Translations under genes and position numbers: made by a program | Notes under the pieces: generated by a model | Seen by the model: only the letters and a program-made list of their open reading frames with translations | What the model was told of the DNA's origin: nothing | The model's database searches: none | From: Aeromicrobium massiliense JC14 | GTDB taxonomy: Bacteria > Actinomycetota > Actinomycetes > Propionibacteriales > Nocardioidaceae | Assembly (NCBI RefSeq): GCF_000312105.1 | Contig: NZ_HE978637.1 | Span: 466,377-530,376, forward strand | Direction: 5' to 3' | Length of the DNA stretch: 64,000 nucleotides | Part shown: piece by piece, positions 17,271-33,269 of the stretch | Position numbering within the stretch: the stretch's first letter is position 1 | Layout: each line of letters starts with the position of its first letter

Positions 17271-17291
17271 TGAGGCCGGGGAGGGGTTGAG

Positions 17292-20702
<3,411 letters not shown>

Positions 20703-20708
20703 CCCACC

Positions 20709-20779
20709 TCCCCGCTGGGAGTGACGTTGTGGAGGCGACACGCCGCGCATCGCCGCAACAACGTCACTCCCAGCGGGGA
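20709..20779. repeat. 22-bp perfect inverted repeat after dnaE2
   Basis: Arms 20709-20730 and 20758-20779 match over 22 bp around a 27-nt loop. They share the AGTGACGTT/AACGTCACT core with the element before dnaE2. It begins 7 nt after the dnaE2 stop and may also act as a terminator. Confidence 0.75.
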
Positions 20780-20810
20780 CGACGCAGCGCGTCCGGGCGC
20801 GGACAAAGGG

Positions 20811-20845
20811 TTGACGTGACCAAAAGGGGGTCTTAGGGTCAAGCC
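20811..20845 (+). promoter_or_regulatory. Promoter and candidate NrtR operator of the NAD operon
   Basis: TTGACG (20811-20816) and TAGGGT (20834-20839) are spaced by 17 bp. Inverted TTGAC and GTCAA half-sites (20811-20815 and 20838-20842) lie on the -35 and -10, where a dimeric repressor would block transcription. Assigning the site to NrtR is inference from the first gene. Confidence 0.55.
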
Positions 20846-20867
20846 AACCTGAAGGCAGGAGCGTGCG

Positions 20868-21527
20868 TTGGCGATCGACCTGGCGGTCTCGACCGTGAGC
20901 TTCGCGCTGCGCCCGAACCCCGCTACCGGACGCGCCACGCTGTGGCTGCCGCTCGTGCGCCGCATCCGCGAGCCGTACGAGGGACGCTGGGCGCTGCCGG
21001 GTGGTCCGCTGCGGCCCGACGAGGACCTGGCCACGAGCGCCCGCAGCACGCTGGCCCGCACCACCGGGCTGGCCCCGCGCTACCTCGAGCAGCTGTACTC
21101 CTTCGGCGCGGTCGACCGCTCCGCCGGACCGGACCGGGTCGTCTCGATCGTCTACTGGGCGCTCGTCCGGCCCTCGGAGGACGCCCGGGCCGTCGACGGC
21201 GAGAACGTCGAGTGGTTCGTGGCCGACGAGGTGCCGGGACCGCTCGCCTTCGACCACGACGCGATCGTCCGCTACGCCCTGGACCGGCTGCGGGCCAAGA
21301 TCGTCTACTCGCCGATCGCGCACAACTTCCTGCCCGACACGTTCACCCTCGCCGAGCTGCGCGAGGTGCACGAGGCCGTGCTCGGCCGCGCGCTCGACCC
21401 GGCCAACTTCCGCCGCCAGGTGCTGGCCGGCCGCACGATCGAGCCGACCGGCACCAGCCTGCAGGGCACCAGCCACCGACCTCCGGCGCTGTACCGCGTC
21501 GCCACCCCCGACAGGAGCCAGGCATGA
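20868..21527 (+). CDS. nrtR: NrtR-type Nudix-domain transcriptional regulator of NAD synthesis
   Basis: A 219-residue protein. The N-terminal Nudix-like fold (WALPGGPLRPDEDLATSARSTLARTTGL) lacks a clear catalytic REXXEE box, as in ADP-ribose-sensing NrtR repressors. The C-terminal winged helix is diagnostic (LPDTFTLAELREVHEAVLG ... NFRRQVLAG). NrtR proteins are known to repress NAD genes and to release DNA when ADP-ribose binds. The start is TTG, chosen for the AGGAG site upstream. It overlaps nadA by ATGA, so the regulator is first gene of the operon it probably controls. Confidence 0.88.
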   Translation: MAIDLAVSTVSFALRPNPATGRATLWLPLVRRIREPYEGRWALPGGPLRPDEDLATSARSTLARTTGLAPRYLEQLYSFGAVDRSAGPDRVVSIVYWALVRPSEDARAVDGENVEWFVADEVPGPLAFDHDAIVRYALDRLRAKIVYSPIAHNFLPDTFTLAELREVHEAVLGRALDPANFRRQVLAGRTIEPTGTSLQGTSHRPPALYRVATPDRSQA

Positions 21528-22792
21528 CCACCTCCGTCCACGACGCCATCACCGCGGCGCCCACCGCCAGCTGCGACACCGACCTCGCGCAGGGGCCGTG
21601 GGTCTTCGACGCCGCGCCCGGCTACGGCCCCGGCGCGTCCGACCTCGACGTCCTGCCCACGCCGGTCACGCGCCCCGGCCAGCTGCCGGTCGCCTACCAG
21701 CGCATGGACGACGCCGAGCTGCACGCGCGCATCCGCCGGGCCAAGGACGCGCTGGGGGAGCGGCTGGTCGTCCTCGGCCACTTCTACCAGCGCGACGAGG
21801 TGGTGCAGCACGCCGACTTCGTGGGTGACTCGTTCCAGCTGGCCAACGCCGCGCTGACCCGCCCGCAGGCCGAGACGATCGTGTTCTGCGGCGTGCACTT
21901 CATGGCCGAGACCGCCGACGTGCTGGCCGGCCCCGGCCAGCGGGTGATCCTGCCCAACCTCGCCGCCGGCTGCTCGATGGCCGACATGGCCGACACCGAG
22001 TCGGTCGAGGCGGCGTGGGAGCAGCTCATGGAGGTCTACGCCGACGAGGACGACGACCTCGCGCCGGTGGTCCCGGTGACGTACATGAACTCCTCGGCGG
22101 CGCTCAAGGCCTTCTGCGGCCGCCACGGCGGCATCGTCTGCACCTCGTCCAACGCCGAGGTCGTGCTCGAGTGGGCCTTCGAGCGCGGCCGCCGGGTGCT
22201 GTTCTTCCCCGACCAGCACCTGGGCCGCAACACGGCGAAGGCGATGGGCGTCCCGCTGGAGCGGATGCCGATGTGGGACCCGCGCAAGCCGCTCGGCGGC
22301 CACGACGAGGCCACGCTGCGCGACGCCAAGGTGCTGCTGTGGCACGGCTTCTGCTCGGTGCACAAGCGCTTCACCGTCGACCAGATCGCCCGGGCCCGGG
22401 TCGAGCACCCCGGCGTGCAGGTGGTCGTCCACCCCGAGTGCCCGATGCCGGTCGTGGACGCCGCCGACGCCGCCGGCTCGACCGACCTCATCCGGCGCTT
22501 CGTCGAGGCCGCGGCGCCGGGCAGCACGATCGCCATCGGCACCGAGGTGAACCTGGTGAACCGGCTCGCCGCGCAGCACCCGGACAAGACGATCTTCTGC
22601 CTCGACCCGGTGATCTGCCCCTGCTCGACGATGTACCGCATCCACCCCGGCTACCTGGCGTGGGTTCTCGACGGGCTGCTCGAGGGCGAGGTGCGCAACG
22701 AGATCGTCGTCGACGAGGCGGTCGCCGCCGACGCCCGCGTCGCGCTGGAGCGGATGCTCGCCGCCCAGCCCCGGACGACCGCCCGGCCATGA
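21524..22792 (+). CDS. nadA: Quinolinate synthase A
   Basis: A 422-residue NadA. It condenses iminoaspartate (from NadB) with dihydroxyacetone phosphate to quinolinate using a [4Fe-4S] cluster. The motifs LGHFYQRDEVVQHADFVGDS, GVHFMAETA and NSSAALKAFC are present. Candidate cluster cysteines lie in AGCSMADM, HPECPMPVV and the C-terminal CPCSTMY. The N-terminal 60 residues extend beyond the E. coli protein, as in other actinobacterial forms. It is coupled to nrtR and nadB by ATGA overlaps. Confidence 0.95.
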   Translation: MTTSVHDAITAAPTASCDTDLAQGPWVFDAAPGYGPGASDLDVLPTPVTRPGQLPVAYQRMDDAELHARIRRAKDALGERLVVLGHFYQRDEVVQHADFVGDSFQLANAALTRPQAETIVFCGVHFMAETADVLAGPGQRVILPNLAAGCSMADMADTESVEAAWEQLMEVYADEDDDLAPVVPVTYMNSSAALKAFCGRHGGIVCTSSNAEVVLEWAFERGRRVLFFPDQHLGRNTAKAMGVPLERMPMWDPRKPLGGHDEATLRDAKVLLWHGFCSVHKRFTVDQIARARVEHPGVQVVVHPECPMPVVDAADAAGSTDLIRRFVEAAAPGSTIAIGTEVNLVNRLAAQHPDKTIFCLDPVICPCSTMYRIHPGYLAWVLDGLLEGEVRNEIVVDEAVAADARVALERMLAAQPRTTARP

Positions 22793-24285
22793 GCACGGTC
22801 GTCGTCGTCGGCTCGGGCGTCGCAGGACTCACCGCGGCGCTCGAGGCGGACGCGCGCGGGCACCGGGTCACGCTGCTCACCAAGGCGTCCCTGGCCGACG
22901 GCAGCACCGCGCGTGCCCAGGGCGGCGTGGCCGTCGCGCTCGACGGGCCGGACGTCCGGAGGCACGTCGACGACACGGTCGCCGCGGGTGCCGGCCTCGT
23001 CGACCCCACCGCCGCTCACGCCGTGTGCGGCGGCGGCCCGGACGCGCTCGCCGCACTCGTGTGCCTCGGGGCGGGGTTCGACCGGACGTCCGACGGCTCG
23101 CTGGCCCGCGGGCTCGAGGCGGCCCACTCGGTCGAGCGCATCGTGCACGCCGGGGGAGACGCGACGGGGGCCGAGATCGCCCGGGCGCTCGTCGCCGCCG
23201 TGCGCGCGAGCACCGTCATGGTGCGCGAGGACGCGTTCGCGCTGGACGTCGTGGTCGAGCACGGCCGCGCCACCGGCGTCCGCCTGCTCGACGGCGAGGT
23301 CGTGCCGGCCGACGCGGTGGTGCTGGCCACCGGCGGCTCGGGCCAGCTCCTGGGCCGCACCACCAACCCGTCGGTCGCCACCGGCGACGGCGTCGCGATG
23401 GCGCTGCGGGCGGGCGCCCACGTGGCCGACCTCGAGCTCGTCCAGCTGCACCCGACCGTGCTGCCCGACGGCTTCCTGGTCTCCGAGGCCGTCCGCGGGG
23501 CCGGCGCCGTGCTGCGCGACGCGTCCGGCCACCGGTTCCTGCTCGACGTCGACCCGCGCGGCGAGCTGGCCCCCCGCGACGTGGTGGCCCGCGCCGTCGC
23601 CCGCCGAGCCCACGAGCAGGGACGTCCCGTGGTGCTTGACGCCACGGCCCTCGGTGCCGAGCAGCTCGCGGCGCGCTTCCCGACCATCGACGCGCACCTG
23701 CGCGAACTCGGCCTGGACTGGTCGCGCCAGCCGGTGCCGGTCACGCCCGCCGCCCACTACGCCATGGGCGGCGTCGTCGCCGGCGTCGACGGCCGCACGA
23801 GCCTGCCCGGCCTGCTCGCCATCGGCGAGTGCGCGTGCACCGGCCTGCACGGAGCGAACCGGCTGGCGTCCAACTCGCTGCTCGAGGGCGCCGTGCAGGG
23901 ACGCGCCGCGGTGCGCGCGATCGAGGACGGCCCCCGCGCCCTCGCCCCGCGTCCGGGCTGGGGCGCGCCGGAGCCGGTCACCGTCGACGGCGGCACCGAC
24001 GCCTTCACCCGCGCCGAGCTGCAGTCGCTGATGTGGGACGTCCTCGGCGTCGAGCGCACCGAGCCCGCGCTGACTCGTGCCGCCGCCCGGCTCGCCGCCT
24101 GGGCGCCGCCGGCCCCCACCGACCCCAAGTCCGCCGAGGACGCGAACCTGCTGGTCCTGGCCCGTGCCACCGTGGAGGCGGCGCGCCGGCGCACCGAGTC
24201 GCGCGGCGCCCACCAGCGGGCCGACCACCCCCGCACCGACCCCAGCCAGGCGCTCCACCGCGTCCTGCACCGAGAGGGAGCCTGA
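22789..24285 (+). CDS. nadB: L-aspartate oxidase
   Basis: A 498-residue flavoenzyme that oxidises L-aspartate to iminoaspartate for NadA. FAD-binding GSGVAGLTAALEA opens the protein, followed by GSTARAQGGVAVAL and the conserved HGANRLASNSLLEG near the C-terminal third. Helical C-terminal sequence typical of the succinate dehydrogenase/fumarate reductase flavoprotein superfamily follows. It overlaps nadA by ATGA and nadC by one base. Confidence 0.95.
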   Translation: MSTVVVVGSGVAGLTAALEADARGHRVTLLTKASLADGSTARAQGGVAVALDGPDVRRHVDDTVAAGAGLVDPTAAHAVCGGGPDALAALVCLGAGFDRTSDGSLARGLEAAHSVERIVHAGGDATGAEIARALVAAVRASTVMVREDAFALDVVVEHGRATGVRLLDGEVVPADAVVLATGGSGQLLGRTTNPSVATGDGVAMALRAGAHVADLELVQLHPTVLPDGFLVSEAVRGAGAVLRDASGHRFLLDVDPRGELAPRDVVARAVARRAHEQGRPVVLDATALGAEQLAARFPTIDAHLRELGLDWSRQPVPVTPAAHYAMGGVVAGVDGRTSLPGLLAIGECACTGLHGANRLASNSLLEGAVQGRAAVRAIEDGPRALAPRPGWGAPEPVTVDGGTDAFTRAELQSLMWDVLGVERTEPALTRAAARLAAWAPPAPTDPKSAEDANLLVLARATVEAARRRTESRGAHQRADHPRTDPSQALHRVLHREGA

Positions 24286-25127
24286 TGCTCGACCGCCGCC
24301 AGATCGACGCCGTCGTCTCGATGGCCCTGGACGAGGACGCCCCGCACGGCGACCTCACCAGCCAGGTGCTCGTGCCCGCGGGCGTCACCGCCACCGCCGA
24401 GCTCGTCGCCCGGGAGTCCGGCGTCCTGGCCGGCATCGAGGTGTTCGCCGCCGCCATGACCGCGCTCGACGACCGGGTCGAGGTGGACGCGTTCCTGGAG
24501 GACGGCGAGACGTTCGCTCCCGGTGACGTCGTCGCCCGGGTGCACGGCCCGGCGCGGGCGCTGCTGCAGAGCGAGCGGGTCGCGCTGAACCTGGTGCAGC
24601 GCATGTGCGGCGTGGCCACCACGACCCGCGCGTACGTCCGCGCCGTCGAGGGCACCGGGGCGCGGGTGGTCGACACCCGCAAGACGACGCCCGGCCTGCG
24701 CGCGCTGGAGCGGCACGCCGTCCGCTGCGGTGGCGGGCACAACCACCGCTTCTCGCTGTCCGACGCGGTCATGGCCAAGGACAACCACCTCGCGGTCGTC
24801 GGCTCGATCGGCGAGGCCATCCGCCGGGCGCGCGCGGAGCTGCCGCACACGACGCACGTCGAGGTCGAGGTCGACCGGCTCGACCAGCTCGACGAGGTGC
24901 TGGACGCCGAGCCCGACACGATCATGCTCGACAACTTCTCGCTGGCCGACCTCGTGGCCGGCGTGCGCCGCATCGACGGCAAGGCGGTCGTCGAGGCGTC
25001 CGGCGGCATCACGCTCGAGACGATCGCCGGCGTCGCCGCCACGGGCGTGGACGTGATCAGCGTCGGGGCGCTGACCCACGGCGTCCGCTCGCTCGACCTC
25101 GGCCTGGACGTCGTGGTCGGGTCGTGA
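24285..25127 (+). CDS. nadC: Nicotinate-nucleotide pyrophosphorylase (quinolinate phosphoribosyltransferase)
   Basis: A 280-residue NadC, full length. It converts quinolinate and PRPP to nicotinate mononucleotide, completing de novo entry to NAD. Signature blocks are EDAPHGDLTSQV, VVDTRKTTPGLRALE, RCGGGHNHRFSLSDAVMAKDNH and the C-terminal VEASGGITLETI ... ISVGALTH. The start shares one base with the nadB stop (TGATG), and its end overlaps the next gene by GTGA. Confidence 0.95.
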   Translation: MLDRRQIDAVVSMALDEDAPHGDLTSQVLVPAGVTATAELVARESGVLAGIEVFAAAMTALDDRVEVDAFLEDGETFAPGDVVARVHGPARALLQSERVALNLVQRMCGVATTTRAYVRAVEGTGARVVDTRKTTPGLRALERHAVRCGGGHNHRFSLSDAVMAKDNHLAVVGSIGEAIRRARAELPHTTHVEVEVDRLDQLDEVLDAEPDTIMLDNFSLADLVAGVRRIDGKAVVEASGGITLETIAGVAATGVDVISVGALTHGVRSLDLGLDVVVGS

Positions 25128-26266
25128 CCGTCTACCTCGACGAGGCGGCCACCTCGCCCGTGCGGCGCGAGGTGGTCGAGGCCATGTGGCCGTACCTCAC
25201 CGGGGTGTTCGGCAACCCGGCCAGCCACCACGAGGTCGGCGCGGCGGCCCGGGCCGGGCTCGACCAGGCCCGGCGCGAGGCCGCCGCGGTGCTGGGCGTC
25301 CGGCCCGGCGAGCTCACCTTCACGTCCGGCGGCACCGAGGGCGCCAACGCCGCGGTCAAGGGCCTGGCGCTCGCCGCCCCGCGCGGTCGCCACGTCGTGG
25401 TGTCGGCCGTCGAGCACCCCGCGGTGCTGGAGTCGGCGCGCTGGCTGGCCCGCTGGGGCTTCGACGTCGACGAGGTGGGCGTCGACGCCCACGGCACGGT
25501 GACGCCGGAGGCCCTGGATGCCGTCCTGCGCGACGACACCACCCTGGTCAGCGTCCAGCTGGCCAGCAACGAGGTCGGCACGGTGCAGCCGCTCGCCGCG
25601 CTCGCCGCGGTCGCCGCCCGGCGCGGCGTGCCGTTCCACACCGATGCGGTGCAGGCCGCGCCCTGGCTGGCGCTCGACCCGGCGGCGCTGGGCGTGCAGG
25701 CGCTGAGCATCTCCGGTCACAAGTTCGGCACGCCGAAGGGCTCGGGACTGCTGTGGGTCGACCGCCGCACGCCCTGCGAGCCGCTGCTCCACGGCGGAGG
25801 CCAGCAGGACGGCCGCCGCAGCGGCACCGAGGACGTCGCCGCGGCCGTCGGGCTGGCCGCGGCCCTGCGGCTCGCGGCGACCGACCGGGACGCCGAGGCG
25901 GCCCGCGTCGCGGCGCTGCGCGACGCGTTCGTCGCGCACGTGCTGGACGCCGTCCCGGGTGCGGCGCTCACCGGCCACCCCGTCGACCGGCTGCCCGGGC
26001 ACTCCTCGTTCGTGCTGCCCGGCGTCAGCGGCGAGGCCGCCCTCGTCGGCCTGGAGGAGCGCGGCGTGGTCTGCTCGAGCGGCTCGGCGTGCGCCGCGGG
26101 CAGCGACGAGCCCAGCCACGTCCTCACCGCGATGGGCCTGCCGCGCGAGGTGGCGCAGACCGCCGTCCGGCTCACGTTCGGCCGCGGGGCAACCGCCGAG
26201 CAGCTCGAGCACGCCGCCACGACGCTCGCCGCCGTGGTGGGGCGGCTCCGCCCGGCGGCGGGATAG
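25124..26266 (+). CDS. Cysteine desulfurase of the NAD operon (NifS/NadA-activating type)
   Basis: A 380-residue class V PLP aminotransferase-fold enzyme. The PLP lysine lies in SISGHKFGTPKGSG and the persulfide cysteine in CSSGSACAAGSDEPSH. It takes sulfur from cysteine. Because it is coupled by GTGA to nadC, its likely job is building the NadA [4Fe-4S] cluster, as proposed for Bacillus nifS beside nadABC; that role is inference. It differs clearly from the second desulfurase 26 bp downstream, so it is a distinct paralogue. Confidence 0.85.
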   Translation: MTVYLDEAATSPVRREVVEAMWPYLTGVFGNPASHHEVGAAARAGLDQARREAAAVLGVRPGELTFTSGGTEGANAAVKGLALAAPRGRHVVVSAVEHPAVLESARWLARWGFDVDEVGVDAHGTVTPEALDAVLRDDTTLVSVQLASNEVGTVQPLAALAAVAARRGVPFHTDAVQAAPWLALDPAALGVQALSISGHKFGTPKGSGLLWVDRRTPCEPLLHGGGQQDGRRSGTEDVAAAVGLAAALRLAATDRDAEAARVAALRDAFVAHVLDAVPGAALTGHPVDRLPGHSSFVLPGVSGEAALVGLEERGVVCSSGSACAAGSDEPSHVLTAMGLPREVAQTAVRLTFGRGATAEQLEHAATTLAAVVGRLRPAAG

Positions 26267-26277
26267 GGAGGCGGGAC

Positions 26278-26283
26278 TACGCT
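26278..26283 (+). promoter_or_regulatory. Probable -10 box for iscS-mnmA
   Basis: TACGCT fits TAnnnT and ends 9 nt before the iscS ATG, predicting a near-leaderless transcript. It separates the NAD operon from iscS-mnmA. Confidence 0.4.
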
Positions 26284-26292
26284 GGGACGGTC

Positions 26293-27492
26293 ATGACCCA
26301 GCAGCAGACCGTCTACCTCGACCACGCGGCGACCACGCCCATGGTCCCGGAGGCGATCGCCGTCATGACCGAGCAGCTCGCCCGCACCGGCAACGCGTCC
26401 TCGCTGCACGCCGCCGGCCGGGCCGCGCGGCGCACCGTGGAGGAGGCACGCGAGCTCCTCGCGTCCCACCTGGGGGCCCGGCCGAGCGAGGTCGTGTTCT
26501 GCTCGGGCGGCACCGAGGCGAACAACCTGGCGATCAAGGGGCTGTTCTGGGCCCGGCGCGCGACCGACCCCGCCCGCACCCGGGTGCTGTTCAGCGCGAT
26601 TGAGCACCACGCCCTGCTCGACCCGGTCACCTGGCTGGCCAAGCACGAGGGCGCGACCGTCGAGACGACCCCGGTCGACAAGATCGGCCGCATCCGGCTG
26701 GACGCCCTGCGCCAGGCGGTCGAGACCGACCCCGGCAGCGTCGCCGCCATCACCACGATGTGGGCCAACAACGAGATGGGCACGGTGCAGCCCGTCCGCG
26801 AGGTGGTGGAGCTCGCCGCCGCCCACGGCATCCCCGTGCACAGCGACGCCGTGCAGGCCGCCGGCTACCTGCCGCTCGACTTCGGCGCCAGCGGGCTGGA
26901 CGCCATGACGATCACCGCGCACAAGCTGGGTGGCCCGGTCGGTGTTGGCGCCCTGGTCATCCGCCGCGAGGTCGAGCCGGTTCCGTTGCTGCACGGCGGC
27001 GGCCAGGAGCGCGACCTGCGCTCGGGCACGATCGGCGTCGCGCTCATCGCCGCGTTCGCCAAGGCGGTCGAGGTGACGCTCGCCCGCCAGGCCGAGACCA
27101 CCGCGCGCATCGAGGCGCTGCGGGCGCGGCTCGTCGCGGGCCTCACCCGCGTGGTGCCCGACGCGATCGTCAACGGCGACCCCGAGCCGGGTGCGGGCCA
27201 CCGGCTGCCGAACATCGCCCACGTGACCTTCCCCGGCTGCGAGGGCGACGCCATGCTCATGCTGCTGGACGCCCAGGGCATCGAGTGCTCGACCGGCTCC
27301 GCGTGCGCCGCCGGCGTGCCGCAGCCCAGCCACGTCCTGCTGGCCATGGGCTACGACGAGCGCGCGGCCCGCGGGTCGCTGCGGTTCAGCCTCGGTCACA
27401 CGTCCACCGAGGCGGACGTCGACCGGCTGCTGGCCGTGCTCCCGGCCGTCCACGAGCGCGCGCTGGCCGCAGGCATGGTGAGGCAGCGATGA
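26293..27492 (+). CDS. iscS: Cysteine desulfurase IscS
   Basis: A 399-residue cysteine desulfurase. It has the N-terminal [13 protein letters not shown] lysine in [14 protein letters not shown], and active-site cysteine loop [22 protein letters not shown]. It supplies persulfide sulfur. Since mnmA starts inside its stop codon (ATGA), the main partner here is tRNA 2-thiolation. The iscS-mnmA pair matches M. tuberculosis Rv3025c-Rv3024c order. It has its own -10 box. Confidence 0.92.
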   Translation: MTQQQTVYLDHAATTPMVPEAIAVMTEQLARTGNASSLHAAGRAARRTVEEARELLASHLGARPSEVVFCSGGTEANNLAIKGLFWARRATDPARTRVLFSAIEHHALLDPVTWLAKHEGATVETTPVDKIGRIRLDALRQAVETDPGSVAAITTMWANNEMGTVQPVREVVELAAAHGIPVHSDAVQAAGYLPLDFGASGLDAMTITAHKLGGPVGVGALVIRREVEPVPLLHGGGQERDLRSGTIGVALIAAFAKAVEVTLARQAETTARIEALRARLVAGLTRVVPDAIVNGDPEPGAGHRLPNIAHVTFPGCEGDAMLMLLDAQGIECSTGSACAAGVPQPSHVLLAMGYDERAARGSLRFSLGHTSTEADVDRLLAVLPAVHERALAAGMVRQR

Positions 27493-28580
27493 GGGTCGTC
27501 GCCGCGATGTCCGGCGGCGTCGACAGCGCCGTGGCCGCCGCCCGCGCGCTCGACGCCGGGCACGACGTCACCGGCGTCCACCTGGCACTGAGCCGCAACC
27601 CGCGCTCGTACCGCTCCGGGGCGCGCGGGTGCTGCTCGATCGAGGACTCGAACGACGCCCGCCGGGCCGCGGACGCGCTGGGCATCCCGTTCTTCGTGTG
27701 GGACATGAGCGAGGAGTTCGCCGACGAGGTGGTCGACGACTTCGTCGCCGAGTACGCCGCCGGCCGCACCCCCAACCCGTGCCTGCGCTGCAACGAGAAG
27801 ATCAAGTTCGCCGCCGTGCTGGACCGGGCGCTCGCGCTCGGCTTCGACGCCGTCGCCACCGGCCACTACGCCCAGCTGCGCACCGCCGCCGACGGCACGA
27901 TCGAGATGCACCGGGCCACCGACCACGGCAAGGACCAGTCGTACGTCCTCGGCGTCCTCACCCAGGAGCAGCTGGCCCACTCGCTGTTCCCGCTCGGCGG
28001 CTCGGTCAAGACCGACGTCCGCGCCGAGGCCGCCGAGCGCGGCCTGCAGGTCGCCACCAAGCCCGACAGCCACGACATCTGCTTCGTGGCCGACGGCGAC
28101 AACGCCGGTTGGCTGGCCGAGAAGCTCGGCCCGCGCCCCGGCAGCGTCGTCGACGAGCAGGGCACGGTGCTGCGCGAGCACGACGGCGCCTACGCGTTCA
28201 CGATCGGGCAGCGCCGCGGGCTGCGGCTCGGCGTGCCCGCCGACGACGGCAAGCCGCGTTTCGTGCTCGACATCGAGCCGGTCTCCGGCACCGTCACCGT
28301 CGGCCCCCGCGAGCGCCTGCAGGTGGACGCGCTCGAGGGCATCCGCCCGCTGTGGTGCGGCACCGCTCCGGCCGGGACGCTCGAGTGCACCGTGCAGCTG
28401 CGCGCCCACGGCGACGAGCACCGGGCGAGCCTGACCGTCGACGGCGACCGCGTCCACGTGACGCTGCACGACCCGGCCTCGGGCATCGCGCCCGGCCAGG
28501 CGGTCGTGGTCTACGACGGCACCCGCGTCGTCGGCTCGGCCACGATCGCGCGCACGCACCGCCGCGAGCCGGTGGGCTAG
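27489..28580 (+). CDS. mnmA: tRNA-specific 2-thiouridylase MnmA
   Basis: A 363-residue enzyme that thiolates U34 of Glu, Gln and Lys tRNAs using sulfur from IscS. The ATP-binding PP-loop SGGVDSAV is at the N-terminus. Catalytic cysteines are in [12 protein letters not shown] and DSHDICFV. The GHYAQL and [14 protein letters not shown] blocks are present. It is coupled to iscS by ATGA. Length is normal for the family. Confidence 0.95.
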   Translation: MRVVAAMSGGVDSAVAAARALDAGHDVTGVHLALSRNPRSYRSGARGCCSIEDSNDARRAADALGIPFFVWDMSEEFADEVVDDFVAEYAAGRTPNPCLRCNEKIKFAAVLDRALALGFDAVATGHYAQLRTAADGTIEMHRATDHGKDQSYVLGVLTQEQLAHSLFPLGGSVKTDVRAEAAERGLQVATKPDSHDICFVADGDNAGWLAEKLGPRPGSVVDEQGTVLREHDGAYAFTIGQRRGLRLGVPADDGKPRFVLDIEPVSGTVTVGPRERLQVDALEGIRPLWCGTAPAGTLECTVQLRAHGDEHRASLTVDGDRVHVTLHDPASGIAPGQAVVVYDGTRVVGSATIARTHRREPVG

Positions 28581-28676
28581 CGTCCACCCCGCCCGTCCGG
28601 CGGTGAGGCAGCGTCCACGACGCGCCCGCCGGTGGACGCAGGCTCACCGCCCACCCCGCACGACCCAGGAGGACGC

Positions 28677-31836
<3,160 letters not shown>

Positions 31837-31843
<7 letters not shown>

Positions 31844-31900
31844 GTCGACGGCTGAGCCTGTCGAAGGGAGCTTCGACAGGCTCAGCCGTCGACGGGGGCT
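31837..31900. repeat. 30-bp perfect palindrome (dispersed-repeat type)
   Basis: Arms 31837-31866 and 31871-31900 are perfectly complementary over 30 bp with a 4-nt loop. A partial third copy of the arm (CCGACAGGCTCA) follows at 31901. The core GAGCCTGTCGAAG resembles a dispersed element often seen between genes in actinobacteria. It can also end transcription of ligA. Confidence 0.85.
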
Positions 31901-31961
31901 CCGACAGGCTCATCCACCGGTGCGCGCGTGTGAACGGCGGCGATCGGGGTACCTCGGCGGC

Positions 31962-32885
31962 GTGACGGAGCACGAGACGTACGACGTGGTGGTGGTCGGT
32001 GGCGGACCGGGAGGGCTGTCCGCGGCCCTCGTGCTCGGACGCGCGCGGCGCCGCGTGCTCGTGGTGGACGCCGGTGAGCCGCGCAACCGGTACGCGTCCC
32101 ACGTGCACGGCTTCCTGACCCGCGACGGCGTGCCGCCGGGCGAGCTGCTCGAGCTGGCCCGCGACGAGGTGCGCGGCTACGGCGTCGAGGTGCGCACGGG
32201 CACCGTCGACGGGCTCGAGCGCGACGACGACGCGCTCGTCGTGCAGGTCGACGGCCAGGCCTGCGTCCGTGCGCGCCGCGTGATCGCCGCGATCGGCACC
32301 GACGACGAGCTGCCCGACGTCCCCGGCCTGGCCGACGGCTGGGGCCTGGACGTGCTGCACTGCCCGTACTGCCACGGACGGGAGGTCAGCGGCCGCCGCG
32401 TCGCCGTGCTCGCCACCCACCCGCACGCCGCCCACCAGGCCCGGCTCGTGCGCCAGTGGACCGACGACCTGGTGCTGCTGGTCAACGACGTCGCCGAGCT
32501 CGACGACGAGGCACGCGAGACCCTGGCCAGCCGCGACGTCCGGCTCGCCGAGGGCGCCCTGGAGCGGGTGGAGCGCGACGACGACGGGCCGCTGCGGCTG
32601 CACCTGGCGGGCGGCGACGTGGTCGAGGTCGACGCGCTGTTCACCGTCCCGGCCATGCGGCCCGCGCACTCGCTGCTGGAGAAGCTCGGCGTCTCGGTCG
32701 ACCAGACCCCGATGGGCCCGGCGATCGGGACCGGCGACCACGGACGCACGAACGTCCCGGGGGTGTGGGCGGTCGGCAACGTCACCGACCCGACCGCCCA
32801 GGTGGTCACCGCCGCGAGCCACGGCGCGCTCGCCGGCATGGACGTCAACGCCGACCTGGTGGAGGAGGACTTCGCCCGCGGCTGA
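31962..32885 (+). CDS. Thioredoxin-reductase-like FAD/NAD(P) oxidoreductase
   Basis: A 307-residue two-dinucleotide-fold flavoprotein. FAD site VVVGGGPGGLSAALVLGRA is at the N-terminus. A redox-active CxxC lies at C134/C137 (HCPYCHG, not the CATC of true thioredoxin reductase). The C-terminal FAD block reads GVWAVGNVTDPTAQVV. It belongs to the CPYC branch of TrxB-like oxidoreductases, whose electron acceptor is usually unknown. GTG at 31962 is chosen because the 14 residues encoded upstream are Arg-rich with no family match. Confidence 0.82.
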   Translation: MTEHETYDVVVVGGGPGGLSAALVLGRARRRVLVVDAGEPRNRYASHVHGFLTRDGVPPGELLELARDEVRGYGVEVRTGTVDGLERDDDALVVQVDGQACVRARRVIAAIGTDDELPDVPGLADGWGLDVLHCPYCHGREVSGRRVAVLATHPHAAHQARLVRQWTDDLVLLVNDVAELDDEARETLASRDVRLAEGALERVERDDDGPLRLHLAGGDVVEVDALFTVPAMRPAHSLLEKLGVSVDQTPMGPAIGTGDHGRTNVPGVWAVGNVTDPTAQVVTAASHGALAGMDVNADLVEEDFARG

Positions 32886-32924
32886 GCGGGGCCGACGCCG
32901 TCCGGGCGCCGGGGGAGCGACCAT

Positions 32925-32930
32925 TAGGAT
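32925..32930 (+). promoter_or_regulatory. Probable -10 box of gatCAB
   Basis: TAGGAT fits TAnnnT. A start near 32937 leaves a leader of about 30 nt containing the GAAGGAA ribosome binding site of gatC. Confidence 0.4.
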
Positions 32931-32966
32931 GGACGCGCACCCCGCCCGCACCTGCGAAGGAACCGC

Positions 32967-33269
32967 ATGTCCGAACCCCGGATCTCCCGCGACGACGTCG
33001 CGCACCTGGCCGGCCTGGCCCGCATCGACCTCAGCGAGGCCGAGCTCGACCGCCTGGGCGCCGAGCTCCCCTCGATCCTGGGCTACGTCGCCGAGGTGCA
33101 GGCCGTCGCCGGTGACGACGTGGAGGCGATGAGCCACCCGATCCCGGTGCGCAACGTCTTCCGCCCCGACGTGCCGACGCCGAGCCTCGCGCCGGCCGAT
33201 GCGCTCGCCGGTGCGCCCGCCGCCGAGGACGACAAGTTCCTCGTGCCCCAGATCCTCGGGGAGGACTGA
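32967..33269 (+). CDS. gatC: Asp/Glu-tRNA amidotransferase subunit C
   Basis: A 100-residue GatC, the small subunit that stabilises GatA-GatB. It has the family pattern [25 protein letters not shown] and the C-terminal LVPQIL ending. It is first in the gatCAB operon and shares one base with the gatA start (TGATG). Confidence 0.95.
   Translation: MSEPRISRDDVAHLAGLARIDLSEAELDRLGAELPSILGYVAEVQAVAGDDVEAMSHPIPVRNVFRPDVPTPSLAPADALAGAPAAEDDKFLVPQILGED

Noticed and set aside
28611-28639. Hairpin GCGTCCAC/GTGGACGC between mnmA and the MetE-like gene
   Set aside because: Only 8 bp with a 13-nt loop and no T-tract; too weak to call a terminator.
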